From: Elstera sp044372965
Lineage (GTDB): Bacteria > Pseudomonadota > Alphaproteobacteria > Elsterales > Elsteraceae
NCBI RefSeq assembly: GCF_044372965.1
Contig: NZ_JBILQX010000002.1
Span: forward strand, 5,612-69,611
Length of the DNA stretch: 64,000 nt
Direction of reading: 5' to 3'
The position numbers and the translations under genes are program-made. Positions 32,942 to 41,856 of this stretch are shown here, piece after piece. How positions within the stretch are numbered: the first letter of the stretch is position 1; each line of letters begins with the position of its first letter. The notes beneath the pieces are model-generated. The model was not told the origin of the DNA and did no database searches. It worked only from the letters and a program-made list of their open reading frames with translations.

Positions 32942-33720
32942 TGCAGCACCAGGGCCGTCAGGCGACCAAAGAGAATATCGGTAAGGCTATAAAGCCCGGC
33001 AATGGTGAGCATATAGAGCACAACGACGGAGGTTGCGAGCAGGGAGGAGGCTTCCATCATGCGCGCGCCGATACCGGGAATGCCGAAAAGCTCGGCGGCA
33101 ACCACCGCCATCCAACCTTGCCCCAGGGCGATGCGGATGCCATTGAAAATCCCTGGGGCTGCGGCGGGCAGGACGATCTTGAACAGCTTCGCAAGCCGCG
33201 AGCGGTGCCCGAACGCATCGGCCACTTCCAGCAAATCGGGATCAACCCCACGCACCGCCGCAAACGCCGCGAAGTAATTAATCCAGAACACGCCAATCGC
33301 AATGATGAAGGTCGCCGCCGCTTCGGTAATGCCGAACCAGATGACGGCGAAAGGAATCCAAGCAATCCCCGGAATCGGGCGCAACACCCGGACGATGCCG
33401 AGTTGCAAAGCTTCAAACGTGCGCGATAACCCGGCGGAAATCCCCAACGCAATGCCGAGGCCGGAGCCGAGCAGCAGCCCCGCCGCATAATGGCCGAAGC
33501 TGCCCTGAACGGCCTTCCACCAATGGCCGCTCGCCCATTCGCGTAAGGCCGCCGCCGGAACCATCGACGGCGGCGGGGCCAGCGTGCGGGACAAAAGCCC
33601 GCTTTGCGCCAGCGATTCCCAAACTCCTAAAAATACCGCCAGCCCGACGAGCGACAGAATCAGTCGGTGAAGCTGGGTTCGATCTTTAACAAGGGGAATC
33701 GCAGGCACGGCAGAGGTCAC
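32929..33720 (-). CDS. ABC transporter permease, SsuC/TauC type
   Basis: Integral membrane subunit of 263 residues, about six transmembrane helices starting near residue 20. It has the BPD_transp_1 EAA region in EVADAFGHRSRLAKLFKIVLPAAAPGIFNG-like sequence around residue 165. The start is GTG at 33720, overlapping the binding-protein stop as GTGA, so translation is coupled. It is typical of permeases for aliphatic sulfonates, taurine, nitrate or thiamine precursors. Confidence 0.92.
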   Translation of the reverse strand: MTSAVPAIPLVKDRTQLHRLILSLVGLAVFLGVWESLAQSGLLSRTLAPPPSMVPAAALREWASGHWWKAVQGSFGHYAAGLLLGSGLGIALGISAGLSRTFEALQLGIVRVLRPIPGIAWIPFAVIWFGITEAAATFIIAIGVFWINYFAAFAAVRGVDPDLLEVADAFGHRSRLAKLFKIVLPAAAPGIFNGIRIALGQGWMAVVAAELFGIPGIGARMMEASSLLATSVVVLYMLTIAGLYSLTDILFGRLTALVLQWQR

Positions 33721-34754
33721 TGGGCAGCGGCTTTCTTATAGGGGCCAACGTCGAACAGCGTATCAAGCGGAACGGTCTGCGGCAAAGTGCCGATTTTCGC
33801 CTGGAAAGTCTGCATTTTTTCGACCGACGCGCGGATGATGTCGGGATTGGCTTCAAACTTCGACGAGGGCGAGGCCAGGGCGCGTTCGATGGTGCCCTGA
33901 TCGGTTAAGCCCGCACCGATGAATTTGTGGACCGCCGGGGCGGCCTTCTTCGGGTCCGACGCCAGCAGTTTCGTCGCGCGGACGTGCAGGGCCACCAGCT
34001 TATCAATCGCCTCCGGATTGGCTTTACGGGCGTCGTCGCGCACCGCCAATACCGAGCCGGGTTGGCCTGGGAAAATCTCGCCGCCGAGGCCAACGATTTT
34101 CACTTCCGGGTCAAGGTCGCGGATAATGGTAATCACCGGCTCACGCACCGCCGCCACATCGACGGCTTTGGCGAGCAGCGCTTGCTGGGTTTTTTCAATC
34201 CCCATCGGCAGAATCTCGATCTGGTTCGGATCAAGCTTGCCCACTTCCTGCGCCCAATAGCGCGTAACCGTATCGGGCACCGAGCCTGCGGGCTGCGTGG
34301 AAATTTTTACTTTCTTGCCGGTTTCCTTGAAGAAAGCTGGAACCGCCGCCGCCGCCGAGCCGGTTTTCGCCACAAGGTCAGCAAAAGTACCGCGCCCGAC
34401 CAGGGCGATTTCTTCCGTCGCGGTTGCCGCCAGCACCGTTACGCCGATACCATTGGCCTTGGCGACGATGAAGGGGCTAACGCCCGCATAAAGAATATCG
34501 AGCTTGCCGGAGGCAAGCGCCTGGATCATCGCCGGGCCGCTATCGAAGCGGGTGATTTGCAGATCGAGCCCCGCCGCCTTCGCCCAGCCTTCACCTTCCA
34601 TCACGAAAAGCTGCGAGACGCCGAGCACCGGAATATAGCCAACCTGCAGCTTCACCGGGGCTTGGGCGGCAACCGGAAGCGCCGCGACAGCAAGGCTGGC
34701 GGTTACGCCGATGAGGGCAGCGCGGCGGCTGAGGCGGGAAACGAGAGAGCGCAT
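33717..34754 (-). CDS. ABC transporter substrate-binding protein, NMT1/SsuA-like
   Basis: Periplasmic binding protein of 345 residues. The signal peptide begins MRSLVSRLSRRAALIG, with a twin-arginine-like RR, and ends near VAAQA, so export may be by Tat or Sec. The mature part has LQVGYIPVLGVSQLFVMEG and ALASGKLDILYAGVSP, the usual NMT1/SsuA pattern. Start: the frame extends to 34940, but ATG at 34754 follows AGAGGATTTCCC. A palindrome 60-87 bases upstream probably controls this three-gene operon. The ligand is unknown; sulfonates, taurine or related small anions are typical. Confidence 0.9.
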   Translation of the reverse strand: MRSLVSRLSRRAALIGVTASLAVAALPVAAQAPVKLQVGYIPVLGVSQLFVMEGEGWAKAAGLDLQITRFDSGPAMIQALASGKLDILYAGVSPFIVAKANGIGVTVLAATATEEIALVGRGTFADLVAKTGSAAAAVPAFFKETGKKVKISTQPAGSVPDTVTRYWAQEVGKLDPNQIEILPMGIEKTQQALLAKAVDVAAVREPVITIIRDLDPEVKIVGLGGEIFPGQPGSVLAVRDDARKANPEAIDKLVALHVRATKLLASDPKKAAPAVHKFIGAGLTDQGTIERALASPSSKFEANPDIIRASVEKMQTFQAKIGTLPQTVPLDTLFDVGPYKKAAAQ

Positions 34755-34814
34755 GGGAAATCCTCTGAAAAATCTGGATTTCACAGAACCACACTCGCCC
34801 GCGCGTGTAAAGTT

Positions 34815-34841
34815 CATATAACAAACAACATTCGTTATATG
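34815..34841 (-). promoter_or_regulatory. Inverted repeat upstream of the SsuA-like operon
   Basis: CATATAAC (34815-34822) and GTTATATG (34834-34841) are perfect 8-bp inverted arms 11 bases apart, about 60 bases before the binding-protein start. The AT-rich palindrome in GC-rich DNA is a good operator candidate. The regulator is not encoded nearby in an obvious way. Confidence 0.55.
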
Positions 34842-34852
34842 TGATTTAACCC

Positions 34853-35452
34853 TTATGCCGTTGGCTTTGTTGCGACCAGCGAGGGGCGCGTTTCGACCGC
34901 CGCGTACCACGCCGCCAAGCGCGGACGCCCCGTGCGCCAATCAATATGCGGCAGGCGGAAGTCGATATAGCCAAGCCCACAGGCGACCGCGAGGCTGCCC
35001 AGCGTAATCGGCTCCAACTGCCGCGCCTGACCTTCCAGCCAATCCGCCGACGCCATCATCGCGGCTTCTTGGCGCGCAAGATAGGCTTTCGACTGTTCCG
35101 CATCGGTCCGCAGGCTTTCCATGCGCGACCCAAACGCCGCATCGCAAATCCCGTCCCCCAGTGCTTGCAGGCGCAGCACCGACCAGCGCGCCGGGCCACC
35201 CAGCGGCAGCAGATCGGTATTGCTGGCGAGCGCCAGCAGATATTCGACGATCACCGGGCTATCGAACAGCGACTCGCCGTCTTCCAGCACCAGGGTGGGG
35301 ACTTTGCACAGCGGATTTTGCGTGCGTAAGGATTCTTCCTGGTGCGGGTTGGTCGGAACGATCTGCACCTCGTCCGACAAGCCGGTTTCATGGACGATCA
35401 CCATAACCTTGCGCGCGTATGGCGAGGCGGAAGCGAAGCGGAGTTGAAGCAT
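34853..35452 (-). CDS. Glutathione S-transferase
   Basis: Cytosolic GST of 199 residues. The thioredoxin-fold domain (about 1-78) begins LRFASASPYARKVMV with the active-site Ser typical of bacterial beta/theta-like forms. The glutathione-binding LCKVPTLVLEDGESLFDSPVIVEYL includes the cis-Pro and Asp/Ser pair, and a helical C-terminal domain follows. The ATG at 35452 has no strong Shine-Dalgarno sequence. It lies 38 bases past the gloB end, in the same direction, so a joint detoxification transcript is possible. Confidence 0.92.
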   Translation of the reverse strand: MLQLRFASASPYARKVMVIVHETGLSDEVQIVPTNPHQEESLRTQNPLCKVPTLVLEDGESLFDSPVIVEYLLALASNTDLLPLGGPARWSVLRLQALGDGICDAAFGSRMESLRTDAEQSKAYLARQEAAMMASADWLEGQARQLEPITLGSLAVACGLGYIDFRLPHIDWRTGRPRLAAWYAAVETRPSLVATKPTA

Positions 35453-35490
35453 CGTTTTTTCCCCGATGTGTTAGACGCGGACGATACCCG

Positions 35491-36252
35491 CTAAAATCGA
35501 TCCTTGCGACCTCGGATCTCCGCAAAAACCGCAACCGGCTCCGCGTTTGCTGCAAGGCCGAGTTTTGCGGCCATCCCCACTTCATCGGCCCGCAAGAAAG
35601 GACTCACCGCCGTCTCCTGCCCGATCAGTGCCGGAACCGTGGGCAGGCCTTGCGCGCGTTTAGCCCGGATTTCCGCCCCATAGGCGTTGAGCGCCGGATC
35701 GTCCGGCAAAAGATGCTCGGCAAAGCGCAGGTTGCTTTCCGTATATTCATGGGCGCAATAGACGCGCGTGTCGGCGGGGAGCGCGCGAAAGCGCTTCAGC
35801 GCCTCCCACATCTGCGCCGGGGTGCCCTCGAACAGCCGCCCGCAGCCCAAGGCGAACATCGTATCGCCGCAAAACAGCGCCGCGCTGCCCGCACAATAAT
35901 AGGCGATATGGCCGCGCGTATGGCCGGGCACATCCATCACCAGGGCTTCGGACGCGCCTAAGGCCACCGTCTCGCCATCAGCCACCGCCCGATCAATCCC
36001 CGGAATCCGGTCGCGGTCGGCGGCGGGGCCGATGATCGTGCAGCCGGTCGCCGCCTTCAGCGCCAGATTGCCGCCCACATGATCGCCGTGGTGATGCGTG
36101 TTGAGGATCGCATCGAGCGTGCCGCCCGCCAGCGCGTCCAACACCGGCTCCGCATCGGCGGGATCGACGACGAAGCGAAAGCCGGTCGCCGTGTCCCGGC
36201 CCAGGAAGATGTAATTGTCGCTGCGCACGGGCAGAAGTTGGATTTCGAGCAT
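35491..36252 (-). CDS. gloB: Hydroxyacylglutathione hydrolase (glyoxalase II)
   Basis: Metallo-beta-lactamase-fold enzyme of 253 residues that hydrolyses S-lactoylglutathione, the second step of methylglyoxal detoxification. Metal ligands are all visible: THHHGDHVGG (about residues 54-63), GHTRGHIAYY (about 110) and FCGDTMFALGCGR (about 130). C-terminal HEYTESNLRFA is the glyoxalase II substrate-binding region. The next gene, GST, follows in the same direction. Confidence 0.96.
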   Translation of the reverse strand: MLEIQLLPVRSDNYIFLGRDTATGFRFVVDPADAEPVLDALAGGTLDAILNTHHHGDHVGGNLALKAATGCTIIGPAADRDRIPGIDRAVADGETVALGASEALVMDVPGHTRGHIAYYCAGSAALFCGDTMFALGCGRLFEGTPAQMWEALKRFRALPADTRVYCAHEYTESNLRFAEHLLPDDPALNAYGAEIRAKRAQGLPTVPALIGQETAVSPFLRADEVGMAAKLGLAANAEPVAVFAEIRGRKDRF

Positions 36253-36288
36253 AGACGAAAGTTTACGGCGTTATTCGACCCAACGCAA

Positions 36289-37152
36289 TCAGCGCGTCAG
36301 AATCAGCACCACACCGAACAGTGCCAGCGCCGTCGCCGCCCAGGACACCCAACTCAGGCGCACGCCGAAGAAAATCCGCAAAATCGGCAGCATCAGAATC
36401 GGCGGCAGCGCGCTCAAAATCGCGGCAAGGCCGGTTTCGACGTTAGCGATAGCGAAGGAGACGAAGAAAACACCACTGCCGGAAATCGATCCGGCCAGGG
36501 CGATACGCTTCCACAGGCGGCCCGGTTGGCGGAAGGCACTGGGGCGGGTGATGAGCAGAAACAGCGCGAGCGAGCCGAGCGCCCGCAAGAAGGCCACCAG
36601 AATCGGATCGACGCCCGCGATCAGCGCTGGTTTTTGCAGCAAGGAGCCGCCCGCCTGCCCTAAGCCGCCAAGGAGACCGAAGAGAATGCCAACCGTCAGC
36701 GCCCCCGGTTCGGGGGCGAGGCTCGCCGCCTCCTTCTCCTTGCGCGCCACGGCCAGCGCGATCCCGGTAAGCGCGAGCGCCCCACCCGCGAGCGCTTGCA
36801 GCGGCAAGGCCTCGCCCAGCACGGCCCAACCGAGAATCACCGTAAAAGGCGCGGCGCTCATGTAAATGAGGCTTCCGAGGCGCGGGCCGATCATTTTATA
36901 GCATTGGAACAGCGCCACATCGCCCAAGGACAGGCCGATGAGGCCCGACAGCACGGCCCAAAAGCTCGCATCCCAAGTGAGGCGGCTCCAGTCGGCGAAC
37001 AGGCTGGCCGCCGCGCCGAGCAGCACGACGAAAATCACCATCCGGCTGCGACTAAAGGCGACCGACCCGATTTCCTTAATCACCGGCGTTGCCACCAACG
37101 GCCCCAACGTCCAGCACAGCGACGCCATGAGCGCCGACGCTTCCCCCAACAT
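36289..37152 (-). CDS. EamA-family (DMT) transporter
   Basis: Membrane protein of 287 residues with about ten transmembrane helices and two EamA repeats (first about 5-130, second about 150-285). Such proteins export metabolites such as amino acids or purines, but the substrate cannot be read from sequence. Start: the frame continues to 37218; ATG at 37152 (MLGEASALMAS), preceded by GAAAGCATC, fits the first helix. It follows EI after a 130-base gap, so its place in the PTS transcript is uncertain. Confidence 0.88.
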   Translation of the reverse strand: MLGEASALMASLCWTLGPLVATPVIKEIGSVAFSRSRMVIFVVLLGAAASLFADWSRLTWDASFWAVLSGLIGLSLGDVALFQCYKMIGPRLGSLIYMSAAPFTVILGWAVLGEALPLQALAGGALALTGIALAVARKEKEAASLAPEPGALTVGILFGLLGGLGQAGGSLLQKPALIAGVDPILVAFLRALGSLALFLLITRPSAFRQPGRLWKRIALAGSISGSGVFFVSFAIANVETGLAAILSALPPILMLPILRIFFGVRLSWVSWAATALALFGVVLILTR

Positions 37153-37282
37153 GATGCTTTCGTTGCTTTCGATCAGCTTTACCCTGGCAAGGAGACGGTC
37201 AGGGTGCCGAAAAAACAAGCAGAGATTTCACAGGGTTCCCCTGACCTTTTCGGGTACGGGGTCGGCTAGGATTCTACGCCCG

Positions 37283-39094
37283 CTAAACCGAATGCACGCC
37301 GAGATTGGCGATGAAATCGTCGAGCAACTCGCCGATGCGTTTGGCGTCTGCCTGATCCATGATCGTGCGGGCGCGGCGGCTGGCTTCGGTCAGGCTGAGG
37401 GCGCGGATGCGCTCTTTGACGCTCGGGAGCTTTGGCGCCGACATGGAAAGCTCGCGCACGCCAATGCCCAGCAGCAGCGGCACGAAGCGCGGATCGCCCG
37501 CGATTTCACCGCAGATGCTGACGGGAATGCGGTAGCGCAGCCCGGCTTCCACGGTGAATTGAATGAGGCGCAACACCGCCGGATGCAGGGGCTCGTAGAG
37601 CGCCGCAACCCGCTCGTCGCCCCGGTCGATGGCGAGCGTATACATGGTCAGATCGTTGGTGCCGATGGCGAAAAAATCTGACACCGCCGCGAGCCCATCG
37701 GCCGAGAGGGCCGCCCCCGGCACTTCGATCATCACGCCCAAGGGTGGTAGTTTTTCGGGCACGTTGACCTTGCGGCGCTTCAGGCGTTTATGCACCCGCT
37801 CCAAAGCTTCGCGCGCCTGATGTACCTCGCCGATATGGGAGATCATCGGCAGCAAAATCCGCACCGGCCCATGCACCGCCGCGCGCAGAATGGCGGCGAG
37901 CTGCGTGTCGAATAGGCGCGGATGGGCGAGCGACAGGCGCACGCCGCGCACGCCCAGGGCCGGGTTTGGGGCTTCTTCGATGGGCTCGCCGATTTGCGCG
38001 CGCAAGGCCGGAGCCAGCTTATCGCCGCCGATATCGATCGTGCGGATGGTGACGGGGCTCCCCTCCATCCCTTCCACTACCTCGCGCAGAAACTCATACT
38101 GCTCGTCTTCATCGGGCGCATGGTCGCGGTTCATATAGAGGAATTCGGTGCGCAGCAGCCCGACCCCCTCCGCCCCCACCCGATGCGCGCCCTCAAGGTC
38201 ACGCGGCAGTTCGATATTGGCGTTAAGGCCGATGGTGAACCCATCGGTGGTAATCGCAGGCACGTCGCGCAGGCGGGAGAGGCGCTTGCGCTCCCGTTTC
38301 AAGGCCGCGCCTTCCGCCTCATAACGCTCCCGCGTTTCCGGCGTCGGGTGAACGATCAGCTTGCCCGCATGCCCATCGAGAATAATCGGATCGCCGGTTT
38401 TCAGCCCCTCGACCAGATGGGCAATCCCCAGAATCGCGGGCACCCCCAGCGAGCGCGCCATAATCGCCGTATGGCTTTCCTTGCCCCCCGTTTCGGTGGC
38501 AAAGCCCAGCACCAGTTTCGGGTCGAGCAGGGCCGTATCCGCTGGGGTCAGGTCGGGTGCAATCAGAATGCAGCCTTCGGGCAGATGCTTGAGCGCCACA
38601 TAAGGCGTTGCCATCAGGCAGCGAATGAGCCGTTCGCCCACCTCGCGCACGTCTTCGCCGCGCGCAGCAAGGTAGGCATCGCCCATACGCGAGAAGCCAT
38701 CGCTGATTTCGGCAATCGTCGCGCGCACCGCCGCTTCGGCATTCAGGCGCAGCTCGGCGATCAGCTTGTCTGCCGTGCGGATCAGGCGCGAGCCCGCCAA
38801 CATTTGCAGGCGCGCATCCAACAAATAGCCCAATTCTTCCGCCGCCGCCGGGGGCAGCGACTGAGATTTGACCTTGAGCTTCTTCAACTGCTTGGTCGCA
38901 AGCGCCACCGCATCCTTGAGGCGTTGCGATTCGGCTTCAAGCCCGTCCGCCTCAATCAGATATTCCGGGGTGGACGGGGCCGTATCGTCGGAGACCCAAG
39001 CGGTGCCAAGGGCGATTCCCGGCGCGACGCCGAGGCCCTGGAAAACCCGCTCGCGGCCCAGCGGCGGTAAGTCCTCGGCCCGGTCGCTTTTCAT
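37283..39094 (-). CDS. ptsI: Phosphoenolpyruvate-protein phosphotransferase (PTS enzyme I)
   Basis: Takes phosphate from PEP and passes it to HPr; 603 residues. The phosphohistidine lies in GGKESHTAIMARSLG (about residue 205), where the usual Thr-Ser before His is Glu-Ser. The PEP-binding domain shows LLRTEFLYMNRDH, FFAIGTNDLTMYT and the active-site Cys in SICGEIAGDP. There is no GAF domain, so this is ptsI-like and not PtsP. Start: GTG at 39103 overlaps the HPr stop, but ATG at 39094 has a better Shine-Dalgarno sequence (GAAGAGTGAG). With no EIIB/EIIC nearby, it belongs to a regulatory, non-transporting PTS. Confidence 0.95.
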   Translation of the reverse strand: MKSDRAEDLPPLGRERVFQGLGVAPGIALGTAWVSDDTAPSTPEYLIEADGLEAESQRLKDAVALATKQLKKLKVKSQSLPPAAAEELGYLLDARLQMLAGSRLIRTADKLIAELRLNAEAAVRATIAEISDGFSRMGDAYLAARGEDVREVGERLIRCLMATPYVALKHLPEGCILIAPDLTPADTALLDPKLVLGFATETGGKESHTAIMARSLGVPAILGIAHLVEGLKTGDPIILDGHAGKLIVHPTPETRERYEAEGAALKRERKRLSRLRDVPAITTDGFTIGLNANIELPRDLEGAHRVGAEGVGLLRTEFLYMNRDHAPDEDEQYEFLREVVEGMEGSPVTIRTIDIGGDKLAPALRAQIGEPIEEAPNPALGVRGVRLSLAHPRLFDTQLAAILRAAVHGPVRILLPMISHIGEVHQAREALERVHKRLKRRKVNVPEKLPPLGVMIEVPGAALSADGLAAVSDFFAIGTNDLTMYTLAIDRGDERVAALYEPLHPAVLRLIQFTVEAGLRYRIPVSICGEIAGDPRFVPLLLGIGVRELSMSAPKLPSVKERIRALSLTEASRRARTIMDQADAKRIGELLDDFIANLGVHSV

Positions 39095-39099
39095 CTTAC

Positions 39100-39402
39100 T
39101 CACTCTTCATGAAATTTCTCGGCCACCAGGGTCGCGAGCGCGTCCAGAACCGCATCGGCCTCGACCCCCGAGGCGGTGAGCGTCAGGCGCGTTCCGGGGG
39201 AGGCAGCCAGCATCATCAGCCCCATGATCGACCGTCCCGAAACCTGCTCTACCTCCTCGCCCGGCTCGGTTTCGGCGTGGCAGACCAGCACCTCGGCGTC
39301 GAACATTTCGGCGGTTTTGACGAATTTCGCCGCAGCGCGCGCGTGCAAGCCCCGCTTATTGGTGATGAGGACGTGAACGGAATGGTCGTGCTCCAAACTC
39401 AT
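39100..39402 (-). CDS. ptsH: Phosphocarrier protein HPr
   Basis: Small phosphocarrier of 100 residues. The active His is in NKRGLHARAAAKF (about residue 20) and the regulatory Ser, target of HprK, is in VSGRSIMGLMMLAAS (about 58). It receives phosphate from EI and hands it to EIIA; Ser phosphorylation by the HprK encoded nearby would gate this. ATG at 39402 lies 3 bases after the EIIA stop; the stop overlaps the potential GTG start of EI. Confidence 0.97.
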   Translation of the reverse strand: MSLEHDHSVHVLITNKRGLHARAAAKFVKTAEMFDAEVLVCHAETEPGEEVEQVSGRSIMGLMMLAASPGTRLTLTASGVEADAVLDALATLVAEKFHEE

Positions 39403-39405
39403 ATC

Positions 39406-39810
39406 CTAAGCCTCACCCGCCAGCAGCCGCGAGGCGACCGCGATATACTTCCGGCCCGCTTCTTGGGCTTTGGCCACCGCTTCGGGAAGCTTGATGGTTT
39501 CGCGCAAGGAGGCGAGCTTGATCAGCATCGGCAGGTTCACCCCGGCGATCACCTCCACCGGTGCCATATCCATGATCGAGATCGCAAGGTTAGACGGCGT
39601 GCCGCCGAACATATCGGTAAGCACAACCACCCCATCGCCCTCATCAACCTGGGCCACGAAATCGAGAATATCTTGACGCCGCCGCTCCATATCATCTTCG
39701 GGGCCGATACAGACCGCAACGCAATTACGTTGCGGACCTGTGACATGTTCGAGCGCCGCAATAAATTCTGCTGCAAGGCGTCCGTGGGTTACGAGGACCA
39801 GACCGATCAT
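39406..39810 (-). CDS. PTS EIIA component, mannose/fructose family
   Basis: EIIA-Man-type protein of 134 residues. The phospho-accepting His is in LVLVTHGRLA (residue 9), and the family signature VLTDMFGGTPSN follows (about 64-75). It is a lone EIIA with no partner permease in the window, as in many alphaproteobacteria where it acts as a regulatory output. It is next to HPr and EI and is separated from rapZ by 145 bases. Confidence 0.95.
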   Translation of the reverse strand: MIGLVLVTHGRLAAEFIAALEHVTGPQRNCVAVCIGPEDDMERRRQDILDFVAQVDEGDGVVVLTDMFGGTPSNLAISIMDMAPVEVIAGVNLPMLIKLASLRETIKLPEAVAKAQEAGRKYIAVASRLLAGEA

Positions 39811-39955
39811 GCTTGCCTTTCCCCGGCGTTAGAGCGAAGCCCGTGCTTAAAAGAAGGAAGGCCCGGATTCCGTGACCTAAACCCCTTCGTGCCCCCATGG
39901 CGGCAGCGGGCCTGTACAAAAGTTTGTCGGCACGGGCCTGTCAAGACAATCAGCG

Positions 39956-40873
39956 TCACGACAGCCCACCCGCCTTATCCTGGGCGGCGCGGGCGCGCGC
40001 CGGGCGGTTATCTTTCAGTTCGCGGTGATGGATGCCCGCACCCCACCCCTGGCTATTGAGCCAAGCCGCCGTTTGTTCGGCCAAAAACACCGACCGATGC
40101 TTGCCGCCGGTGCAACCGAAGGCAATCGTAAGATAGCTCTTACCTTCCTCCTGATAGCGTGGCAGCAGCGGCGTTAAAAGCTGCTTAAAATTGGCGAAAA
40201 ATGGCCCAAAATCGGGATCTTCCTGAATATGGGCGGCAACGCCAGCATTGCGCCCATCGAAGGCGCGCAAAGCCAAATCATAATAAGGGTTACGCAGAAA
40301 ACGCACGTCGAACACCAGATCAGCCTCGCGCGGCAAGCCCTGGCGGAAAGAAAAGGAGAGCACGGTGACGGTCAGCAAACTGCGCCCGTCCTTGACCTCT
40401 ACCAATTCCTGCATCAAGCGCCGAAATTCGCCGGGGGCCAGAACCGTGGTGTCGATCACGTCTTGGGCGCGCTGGCGCAAGGGGCCGATCAGGGCACGCT
40501 CCAGCGCAATGCCATCGGCGGCGGGCCGGTCGGCGGCGAGCGGGTGGCGGCGGCGGGTTTCGGTGAAGCGCCGCACCAGCGCATCATCGTCGCAATCGAG
40601 GAAGACAAGCTGCGGGCGCGTGCCGGTATCGGTTTCGATCTGATCGAGCGCGAGCAACAGTTCATCGACCGAAAAGCCGCGCGTGCGAATATCGATGCCA
40701 ATGGCGAGCGGTTCGGCAATCCGATCATGGAGTTGCGCCACCATCGGCAGCAGCGGCAGCGGCAGATTATCGACCGCTTCATAGCCGATATCTTCCAGCG
40801 CGCGCAGGGCGGTAGATTTACCTGCCCCCGACATGCCCGAAACCACGAGGATCGGTGATTCTCTTCGGCTCAC
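39956..40873 (-). CDS. rapZ: RNase adaptor / nucleotide-binding protein RapZ
   Basis: P-loop protein of 305 residues. In E. coli it delivers the sRNA GlmZ to RNase E; in alphaproteobacteria its genetic partner is the PTS. Walker A GMSGAGKST (about residues 13-21), Walker B-like FLDCDDD (about 93-99) and the C-terminal FGCTGGKHRSVF signature are present. The start is GTG at 40873, preceded by GGGGATACT. The hprK-rapZ-EIIA-HPr-EI order is the conserved alphaproteobacterial one. Confidence 0.96.
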   Translation of the reverse strand: MSRRESPILVVSGMSGAGKSTALRALEDIGYEAVDNLPLPLLPMVAQLHDRIAEPLAIGIDIRTRGFSVDELLLALDQIETDTGTRPQLVFLDCDDDALVRRFTETRRRHPLAADRPAADGIALERALIGPLRQRAQDVIDTTVLAPGEFRRLMQELVEVKDGRSLLTVTVLSFSFRQGLPREADLVFDVRFLRNPYYDLALRAFDGRNAGVAAHIQEDPDFGPFFANFKQLLTPLLPRYQEEGKSYLTIAFGCTGGKHRSVFLAEQTAAWLNSQGWGAGIHHRELKDNRPARARAAQDKAGGLS

Positions 40874-40967
40874 AGTATCCCCATCGGTCGCATTTGATCT
40901 CGGCCTGCCCAGAATAATCTCGCAGCTACCGACGATAGCCGATTCCGAGCGCGGGCAAAAGCGCTCG

Positions 40968-41552
40968 TCATACGGGGGGCGCCGGAACCGGATCGGGCGG
41001 GGCCAGAAGCTTGGGGCTACGCTCGGTCAAAATCCGCACGGCAAGGCGCACTTTGGCCGGGGCCGAGGGCTCCAAGGCATTCAGGCACCAGCGCGGCAGT
41101 GTGACCCCGAGAAAAACCTCCGTATCAGGATCGGGTAGGCGCTCCGGCTTATCATCGGGCGGCAACACATCGACCACCATATGGACAGGGCAGAGGCTTT
41201 GATGGGGCAGGCGCACGAGCCCCAGGCCCCGCACTTCCAAAAGCCCCGCCAACCCCGGCGGGGGCGAGGCCACGAGAATCGGCCCGCCCGCCGTGAGGGC
41301 CGTGCTCAGCAGCGTCCGGTCATCGGCCACCAAAGTCGCGCCGCCATCGATCAGGCGCAGCGCCAGATCGGATTTTCCCAAACCCGAGGGGCCGCGCAAC
41401 AGCAGACCAACCCCATGAAGGGAAATGCAGGTCGCATGAATGCTGGGGCCTTCGGGGGTCAGATCGATAGGCTGCACCTCGGTCCCCCGGCGCGCGGGCG
41501 GGGCGGCCTCCGCGTGCGGGTCGAGCGGCAGCGACGTATGGGGTTCGGTCAT
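40968..41552 (-). CDS. hprK: HPr kinase/phosphorylase, short alphaproteobacterial form
   Basis: Phosphorylates HPr on serine; 194 residues. It consists only of the C-terminal kinase domain: HATCISLHGVGLLLRG leads to Walker A GPSGLGKSD (about residues 54-62), followed by LVADD and the signature around LEVRGLGLV. The N-terminal domain of Firmicute HprK is absent, as is normal in this class. ATG follows TTTTAGGAGGCCGCT. Upstream, the usual neighbour chvG has been separated by a toxin-antitoxin module on the other strand. Confidence 0.95.
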   Translation of the reverse strand: MTEPHTSLPLDPHAEAAPPARRGTEVQPIDLTPEGPSIHATCISLHGVGLLLRGPSGLGKSDLALRLIDGGATLVADDRTLLSTALTAGGPILVASPPPGLAGLLEVRGLGLVRLPHQSLCPVHMVVDVLPPDDKPERLPDPDTEVFLGVTLPRWCLNALEPSAPAKVRLAVRILTERSPKLLAPPDPVPAPPV

Positions 41553-41778
41553 AGCGGCCTCCTAAAAATTCTCGCGTCCAATTCACTGCGCATATGGGAG
41601 CAAAAATATGGCATCCCCCTTGTAATCCCGATAAAAATCGTCGGGCGCATTTAACGCACTGGGCAGCGAGCGATCGAACAGACGATGTATCCTAGGCCCC
41701 TCCAACTGGAAACGAGGAAATGGCCACACAATGGATCGCCGCGCTAAGGTTGCGCGTCTTTTAACCTGAGCTTATATA

Positions 41779-41797
41779 AATTACCTATGTGGTAATT
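41779..41797 (+). promoter_or_regulatory. Perfect palindrome in the MNT/HEPN promoter, likely autoregulatory operator
   Basis: AATTACC-TATGT-GGTAATT has 7-bp perfect arms and lies about 60 bases before the mntA start, directly beside a TATAAA sequence at 41775-41780 that could be the -10 box. Overlap of operator and promoter suits autorepression by the antitoxin complex. Confidence 0.6.
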
Positions 41798-41856
41798 GCT
41801 CGGCAGTCGCCTTCTACACAAGGATTGGCCCAAAACGCTGCGGCGGGAGACTGGTG

